Below are positions 38,517 through 47,373 of a stretch of 64,000 nt of DNA, in pieces. The position numbers and the translations under genes were made by a program. This DNA comes from an uncultured Parabacteroides sp. (GTDB taxonomy: Bacteria; Bacteroidota; Bacteroidia; Bacteroidales; Tannerellaceae), in NCBI GenBank assembly GCA_944325345.1, contig CALUZV010000004.1, forward strand, positions 1-64,000. Direction: 5' to 3'. Each line of letters starts with the position of its first letter. The stretch's first letter is position 1. The notes under the pieces are model-generated. The model saw nothing but the letters and a program-made list of their open reading frames with translations, searched no databases and was not told the DNA's origin.

Positions 38517-38525
38517 GCAAAGATA
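38517..38525 (-). promoter_or_regulatory. tdh -7 element
   Basis: TATCTTTGC on the minus strand, about 35 bp before the tdh start. Confidence 0.65.
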
Positions 38526-38562
38526 GAAAGAATATAGGGTTTAACTATGTTTTTCCTTATTT

Positions 38563-38752
38563 TTTGCAAGAGTTTAAAGAAAAAGTAGCATCTTTGTTGT
38601 CGGCAAACGGAGCGCGGACGAAGCCTAAGGAAGCCAACGGGAGCGAAACTTTCGCCCTATATACATTATATAATATAGGCACGCCGGGAAGGATGCCGGG
38701 TGAAATCCAAGCCCTCCGATATTTCTGCTAAAAACTTTAAAACAACAATATC
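38563..38752 (+). promoter_or_regulatory. kbl promoter and 150-nt leader
   Basis: TTTGC at 38563-38567 and CATCTTTG at 38589-38596 make a -33/-7 pair. The leader up to the ATG at 38753 contains GCCCTATAT...ATATAGGC (about 38655-38682), which can form a stem. The length and structure could allow regulation, but no known riboswitch was recognised. Confidence 0.4.
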
Positions 38753-39943
38753 ATGTACGGTAAATTTCAACAATTTCTGACTGACGAATTAAAGAATATT
38801 CAAGAAGCCGGACTTTACAAGAACGAACGAATCATCACAACTCCGCAGCGTGCCGACATCAAGGTGAATGCCGGAGACGAGGTATTGAACTTCTGCGCAA
38901 ACAACTACCTGGGTTTGGCAGACAACCAGCGCCTGATTAAGGCAGCGAAAGAGGCGATGGATACACACGGTTACGGCATGTCTTCCGTCCGCTTCATCTG
39001 CGGTACACAAGACTTGCACAAGCAACTCGAGGCTGCTATCTCGGATTACTTCAAGACTGAAGATACTATCCTCTATGCTGCTTGTTTCGATGCCAACGGT
39101 GGTTTGTTCGAACCGCTCTTTACAGAAGAAGACGCTATCATTTCCGACTCGCTGAACCATGCTTCCATCATCGACGGTGTACGTCTCTGCAAGGCTAAAC
39201 GTTATCGCTATGCTAACGCAGACATGGCCGATTTGGAACGCTGCTTGCAGGAAGCACAGGTACAACGCCACCGCATCATCGCTACGGACGGTGTCTTCTC
39301 GATGGATGGCAATGTAGCTCCGATGGATAAGATTTGCGAATTGGCTGAGAAGTACGACGCTTTGGTTATGGTGGACGAATCCCACTCTGCCGGCGTAGTC
39401 GGCCCGACGGGACACGGTGTTGCCGAGCAATACAACGTCTATGGCAGAATCGATGTCTTCACCGGCACACTCGGCAAGGCATTCGGTGGCGCCATGGGAG
39501 GATTCACGACAGGACGCAAGGAAATCATTGATATGTTACGTCAGCGTTCACGTCCTTATTTGTTCTCCAACTCCGTAGCTCCGGCTATCGTCGGTGCCAG
39601 CCTCGAAATGTTCAAGATGCTGAAGGAAAGCGATGCCCTGCACACCAAACTGATGGAGAACGTCAATTACTTCCGCGACAAGATGCTGGCTGCCGGCTTC
39701 GACATCAAACCGACCCAGTCTGCCATCTGCGCCGTCATGCTCTACGACGCGAAACTCTCGCAAGACTTCGCCGCCAAGATGCAGGAAGAAGGCATCTACG
39801 TTACCGGCTTCTACTATCCGGTCGTACCGAAAGGACAAGCCCGCATCCGCGTCCAGCTCTCTGCCGGCCACGAACGCGCACACTTGGACAAGGCGATTGC
39901 AGCGTTTGTGAAAGTAGGGAAAGAGATGGGGGTGATTAAGTAA
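38753..39943 (+). CDS. kbl: 2-amino-3-ketobutyrate coenzyme A ligase (glycine C-acetyltransferase)
   Basis: A 396-aa PLP-dependent enzyme of the alpha-oxoamine synthase family. Landmarks are NFCANNYLGLA near the N-terminus, VDESHSAGVVGPTGHG with the Asp that pairs with the PLP ring, and TGTLGKAFGGAMGG with the PLP-binding Lys. It cleaves 2-amino-3-ketobutyrate with CoA to glycine and acetyl-CoA, completing threonine breakdown after Tdh. The divergent tdh gene supports Kbl over serine palmitoyltransferase or KAS-type relatives. Confidence 0.93.
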   Translation: MYGKFQQFLTDELKNIQEAGLYKNERIITTPQRADIKVNAGDEVLNFCANNYLGLADNQRLIKAAKEAMDTHGYGMSSVRFICGTQDLHKQLEAAISDYFKTEDTILYAACFDANGGLFEPLFTEEDAIISDSLNHASIIDGVRLCKAKRYRYANADMADLERCLQEAQVQRHRIIATDGVFSMDGNVAPMDKICELAEKYDALVMVDESHSAGVVGPTGHGVAEQYNVYGRIDVFTGTLGKAFGGAMGGFTTGRKEIIDMLRQRSRPYLFSNSVAPAIVGASLEMFKMLKESDALHTKLMENVNYFRDKMLAAGFDIKPTQSAICAVMLYDAKLSQDFAAKMQEEGIYVTGFYYPVVPKGQARIRVQLSAGHERAHLDKAIAAFVKVGKEMGVIK

Positions 39944-39964
39944 GAATCATTTTCATTTTGCATA

Positions 39965-40010
39965 AAAAAGATGACGGTGCAGCTTGGTTCTGCATCGCCA
40001 TCTTTGTTTT
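39965..40010 (+). terminator. kbl terminator
   Basis: AAGATGACGGTGCAG pairs with CTGCATCGCCATCTT with two mismatches, followed by TGTTTTT. An A-run on the other side makes it possibly bidirectional. Confidence 0.8.
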
Positions 40011-40023
40011 TACGCCAAATTGC

Positions 40024-40053
40024 TTTGAGTTCCGCCAGGAAATCGTACTTTTG
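40024..40053 (+). promoter_or_regulatory. Promoter of exonuclease-amidase-maturase operon
   Basis: TTTG at 40024-40027 and TACTTTTG at 40046-40053 are 18 bp apart, near the Bacteroidota optimum, 26 bp before the ATG at 40080. Confidence 0.65.
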
Positions 40054-40079
40054 TTTCCGCAAAAACGAAGATTTAAGGT

Positions 40080-40643
40080 ATGAAATTGCTATTTTTCGAC
40101 TTAGAAACTACGGGTATCAAATATTGGAGGAATGGCATCCACCAGATTAGCGGCGAGGTCGTCATCGACGGCGTCTCGCAGGAGAGTTTCAACTTCCGCG
40201 TGCAGCCCAACCCGCGTTGCGAAATCGACGACGAGGCCCTCCGCGTCTGCAACGTAACCCGCGAGCAGATACTGGCTTATCCTCCGATGGGCGACGTTTA
40301 CCGCGCCTTCGTCGATATGCTTTCCAAATACGTGGACAAGTACGACCGGCGCGACAAGTTCTTCCTCACGGGATATAATAATGCCTCGTTCGACAACTAC
40401 TTTCTCAAGGCTTTCTTCGTGCAGAACGGCGACAACTACTTCTACTCCTGGTTCTGGGTCAATTCCATCGACGTGATGGTCTTGGCGACGCAGCACTTGA
40501 TGGAATTGCGGCCCGACATGCCCGACTTCAAGCAAGAGACCGTCGCCCGCGCCCTCGGCATCGACCTCGACCCGTCGAAGCTCCACGACGCCGCCTACGA
40601 CATCTACCTCACCAAAGAAATCTACAAAAAACTCAAGTCTTAG
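40080..40643 (+). CDS. DnaQ-like 3'-5' exonuclease, DEDDh type
   Basis: A 187-aa single-domain exonuclease. The metal-binding motifs are FDLETTG (Exo I, residues 6-12), NASFDN (Exo II) and HDAAYD (Exo III, with the DEDDh histidine). It could proofread or trim DNA or RNA ends; the substrate is unknown. The amidase gene follows after only 3 bp, so both are one transcript although functionally unrelated. Confidence 0.85.
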   Translation: MKLLFFDLETTGIKYWRNGIHQISGEVVIDGVSQESFNFRVQPNPRCEIDDEALRVCNVTREQILAYPPMGDVYRAFVDMLSKYVDKYDRRDKFFLTGYNNASFDNYFLKAFFVQNGDNYFYSWFWVNSIDVMVLATQHLMELRPDMPDFKQETVARALGIDLDPSKLHDAAYDIYLTKEIYKKLKS

Positions 40644-40646
40644 CCT

Positions 40647-41663
40647 ATGCGCCTGCTCTCGAAACTCCTCGGCCTCTCCTTCCTCCTCCTCCTGCCGGCT
40701 TTCTACACGGCGGCTCAAGAGAAGGCTTACCCCAAGAACGGCGAAGGGATGACCCTCTTCCTCCAGCGTTTCAACCGCAACACGCCGGAATACCGCAAGG
40801 AATTCATCCGCCTGAACAAAGGCAAGTTCGGCAAGAACTACGCCCTCCTCAAGGGAGTCAAATATACCATCCCGCCGCTCCGGAAGGATGAGCAGCCGGC
40901 CAAGGCTCCCGCGAAACCGGCGAAAAAAGGCTCTGCCCTCTACGAACCGCTCTTCGGCAAGAAATACGCCAGCTTCCAGCGCACCTCCAACGAGCTGGAG
41001 GGCGCCTGCTACTACCTCGTCAGCGGCCACGGCGGTCCCGACCCCGGCGCCATCGGCCGTGTGGGAAAACGGGAATTGCACGAAGATGAATACGCCTACG
41101 ACATCGTCCTCCGCATCGCCCGAAACCTGATGATGCGCGGCGCCGAGGTCCACATCATCATTCAAGACGCGAAAGACGGCATCCGCGACCAGTATTACCT
41201 GAACAACAGCAAGCGCGAAACTTGCATGGGCAGCCCCATCCCCCTCAACCAAGTGGCCCGCCTGAAGCAGCGCTGCGACAAAATCAACGCCCTGGAGCGC
41301 AAGACCAAGTGCAAATACCGCCGCGCCCTCTTCGTCCACATCGACAGCCGCAGCAAGAGCAAGCGCACGGACGTCTATTTCTACCACAGCGGCTCCTCGA
41401 AGAGCAAACGCCTGGCGCGCACGCTCAAATCGACCTTCCAAAAGAAGTACGACCACCATCAGCCCGGCCGTGGCTTCCGGGGCACAGTCAGCAAGCGGAA
41501 CTTGTATGTCTTGCAAAACTCCGCGCCCCCGGCCGTCTTCGTCGAGCTGGCGAATATCCAGAATACCTACGACCAGCAGCGCATCGTCGAGAGCAACAAC
41601 CGCCAGGCGCTGGCCAACTGGATTGCCGAGGCTTTCGTAAAAGATTATAAATCCAACAAATAG
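40647..41663 (+). CDS. N-acetylmuramoyl-L-alanine amidase, AmiA/C family
   Basis: A 338-aa protein with a signal peptide (about residues 1-23) and an Amidase_3 domain from about residue 120. Zinc ligands are in SGHGGPDPG, in ELHEDEYAYD and in FVHIDS; the catalytic Glu is in FVELANIQN, where most relatives have a Glu-x-Gly-Phe stretch. The N-terminal 95 residues include a LysM-like stretch ending VKYTIPPL. It should cut the amide bond between MurNAc and the stem peptide in the periplasm during cell separation. Confidence 0.88.
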   Translation: MRLLSKLLGLSFLLLLPAFYTAAQEKAYPKNGEGMTLFLQRFNRNTPEYRKEFIRLNKGKFGKNYALLKGVKYTIPPLRKDEQPAKAPAKPAKKGSALYEPLFGKKYASFQRTSNELEGACYYLVSGHGGPDPGAIGRVGKRELHEDEYAYDIVLRIARNLMMRGAEVHIIIQDAKDGIRDQYYLNNSKRETCMGSPIPLNQVARLKQRCDKINALERKTKCKYRRALFVHIDSRSKSKRTDVYFYHSGSSKSKRLARTLKSTFQKKYDHHQPGRGFRGTVSKRNLYVLQNSAPPAVFVELANIQNTYDQQRIVESNNRQALANWIAEAFVKDYKSNK

Positions 41664-41669
41664 TTAGGC

Positions 41670-42917
41670 ATGACGACTTTCTCCCCTTTCTCTCGCCCGC
41701 TCTACGTGATGGCGAAACCGGCGGGCCCGCTCTGCAACCTCGCCTGCGAGTATTGCTATTATCTGGAAAAGAGCCGGCTCTACCCCGACGACTCGAACCG
41801 CATCCTCTCCGACGAGCTGCTGGAGCTTTTCATCCGCCAGTATCTCGAAGCCCAGACGACGCCGGAGGTCCTCTTCACCTGGCACGGCGGCGAGCCCCTG
41901 ATGCGCCCCATCAGCTTCTACCGCAAAGCCTTGCAGCTCCAGGCGAAATACGCCCGGGGGCGGCGCATCTCGAATTCGATTCAGACGAACGGCACGCTCC
42001 TCAACGACGACTGGTGCCGCTTCCTCCGCGACAACCGCTTCCTCGTCGGCCTCTCGGTGGACGGGCCGGCGGAGTTCCACAACGAATATCGCCGCGACCG
42101 GCAGGGCCGCCCTTCGTTCTACAAGGTGATGAAGGGCATCGAGTTGCTGAAGAAGCACGGCGTCGAATACAACGCGATGGCGGTTGTCAATGATTACAAC
42201 GCCGACTTCCCCCTCGAATTCTACCGTTTCTTCAAGTCCATCGGTTGCCGCTACATCCAGTTCACCCCCATCGTGGAGCGGCTCGGCAGCCACGCCGACG
42301 GCACGCGCCTCGCCTCGCCCGGCGAACAGACGCCGACGCTCGCGCCCTTCTCCATCACGCCACGGCAATGGGGCGACTTCCTCTGCGCCATCTTCGACGA
42401 ATGGGTGCAGCACGACGTAAGCCACTATTATATACAGCTTTTCGACGCGACGCTCGCCAACTGGTTCGGCATCGCGCCGGGACTCTGCTCCGTGGCCGAG
42501 ACCTGCGGGCACGCGGGCGTGATGGAATATAACGGCGATGTTTACAGCTGCGACCACTTCGTCTTCCCCGAATACCGGCTGGGGAATATCCGCTCGGAAT
42601 CGCTCACCGCGATGATGTACAGCGAGCGGCAGCGGACTTTCGGCGAGGCCAAAAAGACCGCCCTCCCGCGCCAGTGCCGCGACTGCGAGTTCCTCTTTGC
42701 CTGCCACGGCGAATGCCCCAAGAACCGTTTCCTCGCGACGGCGGATGGCGAGCCGGGACTCAACTACCTCTGCGAGGGCTACCTGCGTTTCTTCCGCCAC
42801 GTCGCCCCCTTCATGGATTTCATGAAAAAAGAGTTGGAGGCAAAAAGACCGCCTGCCAACATCATGCAGCACGTCCGCGAGGAAAACGGGGAGGTCAGAC
42901 TCATCAGCGAGGTATAA
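41670..42917 (+). CDS. Anaerobic sulfatase-maturating radical SAM enzyme
   Basis: A 415-aa radical SAM/SPASM protein. The SAM cluster motif is CNLACEYCYY (CxxxCxxC, about residues 22-29). The C-terminal SPASM part has CSVAETCG, YSCDHFVFPEYRLG and CRDCEFLFACHGECPKNR for two further 4Fe-4S clusters. Such enzymes turn a Cys or Ser of sulfatases into formylglycine. No sulfatase gene is in the window, so it serves sulfatases elsewhere, as is common in Bacteroidales. It begins 6 bp after the amidase stop. Confidence 0.92.
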   Translation: MTTFSPFSRPLYVMAKPAGPLCNLACEYCYYLEKSRLYPDDSNRILSDELLELFIRQYLEAQTTPEVLFTWHGGEPLMRPISFYRKALQLQAKYARGRRISNSIQTNGTLLNDDWCRFLRDNRFLVGLSVDGPAEFHNEYRRDRQGRPSFYKVMKGIELLKKHGVEYNAMAVVNDYNADFPLEFYRFFKSIGCRYIQFTPIVERLGSHADGTRLASPGEQTPTLAPFSITPRQWGDFLCAIFDEWVQHDVSHYYIQLFDATLANWFGIAPGLCSVAETCGHAGVMEYNGDVYSCDHFVFPEYRLGNIRSESLTAMMYSERQRTFGEAKKTALPRQCRDCEFLFACHGECPKNRFLATADGEPGLNYLCEGYLRFFRHVAPFMDFMKKELEAKRPPANIMQHVREENGEVRLISEV

Positions 42918-42938
42918 AACCTAGTCTTTTGTATCCAA

Positions 42939-43150
42939 AAAGCTATGCGCAGTAGCTGGACATAGTATTTCGGGTCTGCAAAGCTATGCCCAGCAGCTGG
43001 ACATAGTTTCGTAGCACTTCAAAGCTAGGTCCAGCCGCCGGACATAGTTTTCCGGAACCAAAAAGCTATGTCCGGCAGCTGGACATACTTTCCCGGGACA
43101 AAAAGCTATGTCCAGCCGCCGCGCATAGTAATTTGTATCCAAAAAGCTAA
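42939..43150. repeat. Array D: six repeats of about 41 bp with a CTATGTCC dyad
   Basis: AAAGCTA starts at 42939, 42980, 43021, 43062, 43102 and 43143 (steps 41, 41, 41, 40, 41). Most units contain CTATGTCC...GGACATAG around a short GC-rich loop, so each can form a hairpin. It lies between the maturase and tldD promoter, both plus strand. Confidence 0.85.
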
Positions 43151-43234
43151 GTTTTCTTTCCCCGGAAAGCGCCATCCGCTTTTCTTTTAAGAAAAAATAG
43201 GGGGGAAAGGTAAATGAGATTGGCAAGAAAGCCG

Positions 43235-43242
43235 TACTTTTG
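43235..43242 (+). promoter_or_regulatory. tldD-pmbA -7 element
   Basis: TACTTTTG, 27 bp before the ATG at 43270. Confidence 0.55.
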
Positions 43243-43269
43243 GGCTTCGATAAAAAACGCGAAAAAAAC

Positions 43270-44805
43270 ATGAAAATCAACAGACGAAACTTTTTAAAGA
43301 CAGGAAGCATGGCAATGTTGGCATCACTGGCTGCCCCGTCGTTCTTGGGCAGTTGCATGGAAGGGAGCGCCGCAGCAGCCGACGCCGCCGGAGTCGCCTT
43401 CGCCCTGAACCACTTCAAGGTGAGCGAGGAAGACCTGCGGAAGGTGCTCGCCGCCGCGCTGGAGAAAGGCGGCGACTATGCCGACCTCTTCTTCGAGCAT
43501 ACACATTATAATAATATCAGTCTGATGGATGGGGCTGTGAACTCGACGGCCTCGAACATCGACTTCGGGATGGGTGTCCGGGTACTCGCGGGCGACCAGA
43601 CGGGCTATGCCTACGTGGAGAACATCACGCTCGACGAGATGCTCCGCGCGGCACGGACGGCGGCACGCATCGCCAACGCCGGGACGAAGACCGAGCCGGC
43701 GGACATGACGGAGATACGGCTCTCCCACAACTACTACGAGGTGGCGAAAGACTGGGATTTAGTCTCGGTCAAGGAGCGGATGCCCTACCTGCAAAAACTC
43801 AACGACCGCATCTTCGAGCTGGACGGACGGGTGCAGAAAGTACGCGCGGCGATGAACGACTCGACGTCGCATATCCTCTTCTGCAACAGCGAGGGAAAGA
43901 TATACTACGACTACCGGCCGATGTGCTCGCTCGCGGCATTCTGCATCATGGAGGAGAACGGACGCATCGAGAACTCCTACGCGACACGCGCACACCGCAT
44001 GGGGGCGGAATTCCTGACGGACGCGCTCGTCGAAGAGCTGGCGAAGGAAGCTGTCGAGAAGACCGCCATCCTCTTCAAGGCCATCAAGCCCAAGGGCGGC
44101 GAGATGCCGGTGGTGATGGGCGCGGGCGGCTCGGGAATCCTCTTGCACGAGGCGATAGGCCATGCGTTCGAGGCGGATTTCAACCGGAAGAAAATCTCCA
44201 TCTTCTCCGACTTGCTGGGGAAGAAAGTCTGCGACGAGCATATCAACGTGGTGGACGACGGGACTATCCCCTTCAATCGCGGGGCAGTCAATATCGACGA
44301 CGACGGCGTGGAAGGCCAGAAGACCTACATCGTGAAGGAAGGCATCCTGACGAGCTACCTCCACGACCGCATCAGTGCGAAGCACTACGGCATTCCCTCG
44401 ACGGGCAACGGGCGGCGCGAGAATTTCCGGCAGATGCCTATCCCCCGTATGCGGGCAACTTACATGGAGTCGGGCAACGCGACGGAGGAGGAAATCATCG
44501 CCAGCGTGAAGCGCGGTATCTACGCGGGGAGCTTCACGAACGGGCAGGTGCAAATCGGCGCAGGCGACTTCACGTTCTTCGTCAAGGACGGCTATCTGAT
44601 TGAAGACGGGAAACTGACGCAGCCAATCAAAGACATCAACATCATCGGGAACGGGCCGAAGGCGCTCGCCGACATCACGATGGTGGGCAACAATTATAAA
44701 ATGGATAATGGAACTTGGACTTGTGGCAAAGATGGGCAGTCGTGCCCCGTTACTTGCGGGATGCCCTCGGCACTGGTCAGCAAACTAACGGTTGGAGGAG
44801 AATAA
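43270..44805 (+). CDS. tldD: TldD-family metalloprotease with Tat lipoprotein signal
   Basis: A 511-aa TldD-type protein. The N-terminus NRRNFLKTGSMAML is a twin-arginine signal, and FLGSC shortly after (Cys29) looks like a lipobox, so the protein is probably Tat-exported and lipid-anchored. The zinc motif HEAIGH is intact. TldD pairs with TldE/PmbA to degrade unfolded peptides or process peptide precursors in the cytosol of E. coli. The ATG at 43270 gives the signal directly; an earlier start is less likely. pmbA follows after 3 bp, and tatC/tatA lie 3 kb downstream. Confidence 0.9.
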   Translation: MKINRRNFLKTGSMAMLASLAAPSFLGSCMEGSAAAADAAGVAFALNHFKVSEEDLRKVLAAALEKGGDYADLFFEHTHYNNISLMDGAVNSTASNIDFGMGVRVLAGDQTGYAYVENITLDEMLRAARTAARIANAGTKTEPADMTEIRLSHNYYEVAKDWDLVSVKERMPYLQKLNDRIFELDGRVQKVRAAMNDSTSHILFCNSEGKIYYDYRPMCSLAAFCIMEENGRIENSYATRAHRMGAEFLTDALVEELAKEAVEKTAILFKAIKPKGGEMPVVMGAGGSGILLHEAIGHAFEADFNRKKISIFSDLLGKKVCDEHINVVDDGTIPFNRGAVNIDDDGVEGQKTYIVKEGILTSYLHDRISAKHYGIPSTGNGRRENFRQMPIPRMRATYMESGNATEEEIIASVKRGIYAGSFTNGQVQIGAGDFTFFVKDGYLIEDGKLTQPIKDINIIGNGPKALADITMVGNNYKMDNGTWTCGKDGQSCPVTCGMPSALVSKLTVGGE

Positions 44806-44808
44806 TCG

Positions 44809-46128
44809 ATGATAACGAAAGCAAATAAGGAACTGGCGAAGTGGACACAAGACTTCGCGCTGAAGAACGGATGCGAGGCAGCTCGCGTGGTCCTCTACAA
44901 CGGGGAAAGCAACACGGTTGAAATCCGGGACCGGAAAATCGACCGGCTCCATCAGGCTGCCGAAAACAACTTGATTATCCAGATATTCACGAAGGGACGG
45001 AGCGGGAACTACTCGACGAACCGTCTGGACAGAAAGGAGATTGAGAAGCTCCTGCTCGACGGAATCGCGGCGACAGGCTATCTGGCCGAAGACCGTGCCC
45101 GCGCGCTGCCGGATGCTTCCCGCTACTACCAAGGCGGAGGCAAAGACCTGCAGCTGATGGACCCGGACTTCGACAAGGTGAATCCGGACGAGAAGGTCGC
45201 GCTTGCCCAGCAAGTCTGCGAGGAGATGATGGGGAAAGACGAACGCATCATCTCGGCGACTTCTTCCTACAACGATACGAAGCAGTACAAGTACATGATA
45301 GCCAGCAACGGCTTCGAAGGCGAGGCGGCGACCTCGTCGTTCAGCCTGATGGCCAGCGTCAGCGTGCGGGGCGAGGGCGAGGCACGGCCGGAATCCTACT
45401 GGTATGAATCCTCCTTGTATTTCAACGAGCTGATGAAGCAAGGGATTGGAGCGAAAGCCCTGGAGCGTGTCTTGCGCAAGATTGGGCAGAAGAAAGCCGC
45501 GTCGGGGAAATATACGATGGTGGTGGACAATATGAACTCTGCCCAGCTTCTCTCGCCGATACTCGGGGCGATAGACGGCTCGGCCATCCAGCAGCGGAAC
45601 TCGTTCCTGCTCGACAAGCTGGGGCAGAAAGTCTTGGGCAGCAACGTAACCCTCCTCGACGAACCGCATCTCGTGAAGGCTTCCGGCGCGCGCTACTTCG
45701 ACAACGAGGGAGTGGCCACGAAGCGGCAGCCCATCTTCCAGGACGGCGTCCTGAAGACCTACTTCATCGATACCTACCGCGCCAACAAGATGCAGGTGGA
45801 GCCGACCATCTCCTCTCCTTCTGTCCTGGTGATGCAGACCGGAACGAAAGACCTCGAAGGGCTGATTGCCGGCGTGGAGAAAGGCATCTGGGTAACGGGC
45901 TTCAACGGCGGAAACTGCAACAGCACGACGGGCGACTTCTCCTACGGCATCGAAGGCTTCCTGATTGAGAAAGGGAAGGTCGTGCGGCCGGTATCGGAAA
46001 TGAACGTAACGGGGAATATGCTGACGCTGTGGCAAAACGTCGTAGAGACGGGCAACGACCCGCGCGTAAGCTCGAGCTGGCGGATTCCGTCGGTGGTATT
46101 CGAGGACGTGGCGTTTAGCGGACTCTAA
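44809..46128 (+). CDS. pmbA: PmbA/TldE-family protein
   Basis: A 439-aa non-catalytic partner of TldD. It lacks an HExxxH motif, as expected of PmbA/TldE, and has family segments such as RSGNYSTNRLD, FDNEGVATKRQPIFQDGVLKTY (in part) and FNGGNCNSTTGDFSYGIEGFLI. It has no signal peptide, unlike its TldD partner encoded 3 bp upstream. The two normally form a heterodimer, so either it is co-exported in the folded state with TldD or the pair is split between compartments. Confidence 0.9.
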   Translation: MITKANKELAKWTQDFALKNGCEAARVVLYNGESNTVEIRDRKIDRLHQAAENNLIIQIFTKGRSGNYSTNRLDRKEIEKLLLDGIAATGYLAEDRARALPDASRYYQGGGKDLQLMDPDFDKVNPDEKVALAQQVCEEMMGKDERIISATSSYNDTKQYKYMIASNGFEGEAATSSFSLMASVSVRGEGEARPESYWYESSLYFNELMKQGIGAKALERVLRKIGQKKAASGKYTMVVDNMNSAQLLSPILGAIDGSAIQQRNSFLLDKLGQKVLGSNVTLLDEPHLVKASGARYFDNEGVATKRQPIFQDGVLKTYFIDTYRANKMQVEPTISSPSVLVMQTGTKDLEGLIAGVEKGIWVTGFNGGNCNSTTGDFSYGIEGFLIEKGKVVRPVSEMNVTGNMLTLWQNVVETGNDPRVSSSWRIPSVVFEDVAFSGL

Positions 46129-46135
46129 ATAAAAA

Positions 46136-46200
46136 GGGACGCGGATTGCGCGGATCTTTTTGTTGGTCTAAATCCGCGTCATCCGTGTCATCCGCGTCCC
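46136..46200. terminator. Large inverted repeat between convergent genes
   Basis: GGGACGCGGAT (46136-46146) and ATCCGCGTCCC (46190-46200) form an 11-bp perfect stem; between them CGCGGAT/ATCCGCG pieces recur. It lies between pmbA and ridA and may end both transcripts, or be a dispersed repeat; a related GCGGATGAT stem occurs at 17597-17646. Confidence 0.55.
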
Positions 46201-46212
46201 AATTTCTACGCC

Positions 46213-46590
46213 TTATTTATAGGCAATCACTTCGACTTCTACCAAAGCATTCTTCGGCAGCGTCTTGACAGCGACGGCAGAGCGAGCCGGGAAGTCGCCG
46301 GAGAAGTTGGCGGCATAGACTTCGTTCATGGCGGCAAAATCATTCATGTCTGCCAGGAAAACGGTAGTCTTCACCACGTCGTCGATGGAATAGCCGGCCT
46401 CGGCGAGGATAGCCTTCACATTTTGGAAAGCCTGAGCTGTCTGCTCCTTCACACCTCCCTCGGCAAAAGCCCCTGTCTCCGGAACCAGACCGAGCTGGCC
46501 GGAAGCGAAGAGGAAGTTGCCTACTTGGATAGCTTGATTGTAAGGCCCGATGGCTGCGGGCGCATTCTTTGTTGCAATAATTTTCTTCAT
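46213..46590 (-). CDS. ridA: RidA-family 2-iminobutanoate/2-iminopropanoate deaminase
   Basis: A 125-aa protein starting MKKIIATKNAPAAIGPYNQA, the standard RidA start. The catalytic arginine lies in FPARSAVAV and ELIAYK-type ending VEVEVIAYK is present. It hydrolyses reactive enamines and imines made by PLP enzymes such as threonine dehydratase. The ATG at 46590 is used; 11 upstream codons lack similarity. It follows rlmB by 19 bp in one operon. Confidence 0.93.
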   Translation of the reverse strand: MKKIIATKNAPAAIGPYNQAIQVGNFLFASGQLGLVPETGAFAEGGVKEQTAQAFQNVKAILAEAGYSIDDVVKTTVFLADMNDFAAMNEVYAANFSGDFPARSAVAVKTLPKNALVEVEVIAYK

Positions 46591-46609
46591 ATACATACGG
46601 TTTAAAAGA

Positions 46610-47356
46610 TTAAGCGTGTTCATTCATCCGCTGGCGTACGGCTTCGTAGATTAATATCGACGAAGCGACGGAGACATTCAGCGAGCCGATGGTGCCGAAC
46701 TGCGGTATCTTCACCATGTCGTCGCATATCCGGAGGTTCTCCAGCGAAACGCCGGTATCTTCGGCTCCCATCACGAGGGCCAGCGGGCTTTGGAAATCGG
46801 CCTGGGTATAAAGCGTCGAGGCTTTCTCGCTGGCAGCATAGACCTTCACGCCCGACTGCTGCAGGAAGCGGATAGCCTCGTTGATGCTCCGTTCCTTGCA
46901 GACCGGCAGGACGTGGAGCGCACCGGCGGAAGTCTTTATCGCATCGGCATTGACCGTCGCGCTCCCCTTGGAAGGGATGACGAGGGCATCCACGCCGGCA
47001 CATTCGCACGTCCGGGCGATGGCACCAAAGTTCCGGACATCCGTTACCCCGTCGAGCAGGACGATGAACGGATTCTTCCCTTGCTCGTAGATGGCGGGGA
47101 CAATATCCTCGAGTTTATAATAGCTGATGGCAGAGACAAAGGCGATTACGCCCTGATGGTTCTTGCGCGTGTAGCGGTTAAGCCGCTCAGCAGGGACGCG
47201 CTGGACGGGGATGCCCGAGCCACGCAGGATTTCAAAAAGCTCCTTGAACAGCTCGCCTTGCAAATCCCGCTTCACCATGATTTTATCGACCTCTTTCCCG
47301 GCCTGGACCGCCTCGATGACGGCGCGGATACCGAATATCAGTTCACTTTCTTTCAT
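46610..47356 (-). CDS. rlmB: 23S rRNA 2'-O-ribose methyltransferase, RlmB/TrmH family
   Basis: A 248-aa SpoU-family enzyme with an N-terminal substrate-binding domain (LIFGIRAVIEAVQAG) and a C-terminal knotted domain. The three motifs are DGVTDVRNFGAIARTCECAG, LVMGAEDTGVS and IPQFGTIGSLNVSVASSI. It should methylate G2251 of 23S rRNA (E. coli numbering). It is the first gene of rlmB-ridA. Confidence 0.9.
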   Translation of the reverse strand: MKESELIFGIRAVIEAVQAGKEVDKIMVKRDLQGELFKELFEILRGSGIPVQRVPAERLNRYTRKNHQGVIAFVSAISYYKLEDIVPAIYEQGKNPFIVLLDGVTDVRNFGAIARTCECAGVDALVIPSKGSATVNADAIKTSAGALHVLPVCKERSINEAIRFLQQSGVKVYAASEKASTLYTQADFQSPLALVMGAEDTGVSLENLRICDDMVKIPQFGTIGSLNVSVASSILIYEAVRQRMNEHA

Positions 47357-47373
47357 GCACTAATGAATTTATA

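Noticed and set aside
40101..41516. 471-codon frame antisense to the exonuclease and amidase genes
   Set aside because: It crosses two well-supported genes and is a compositional shadow.
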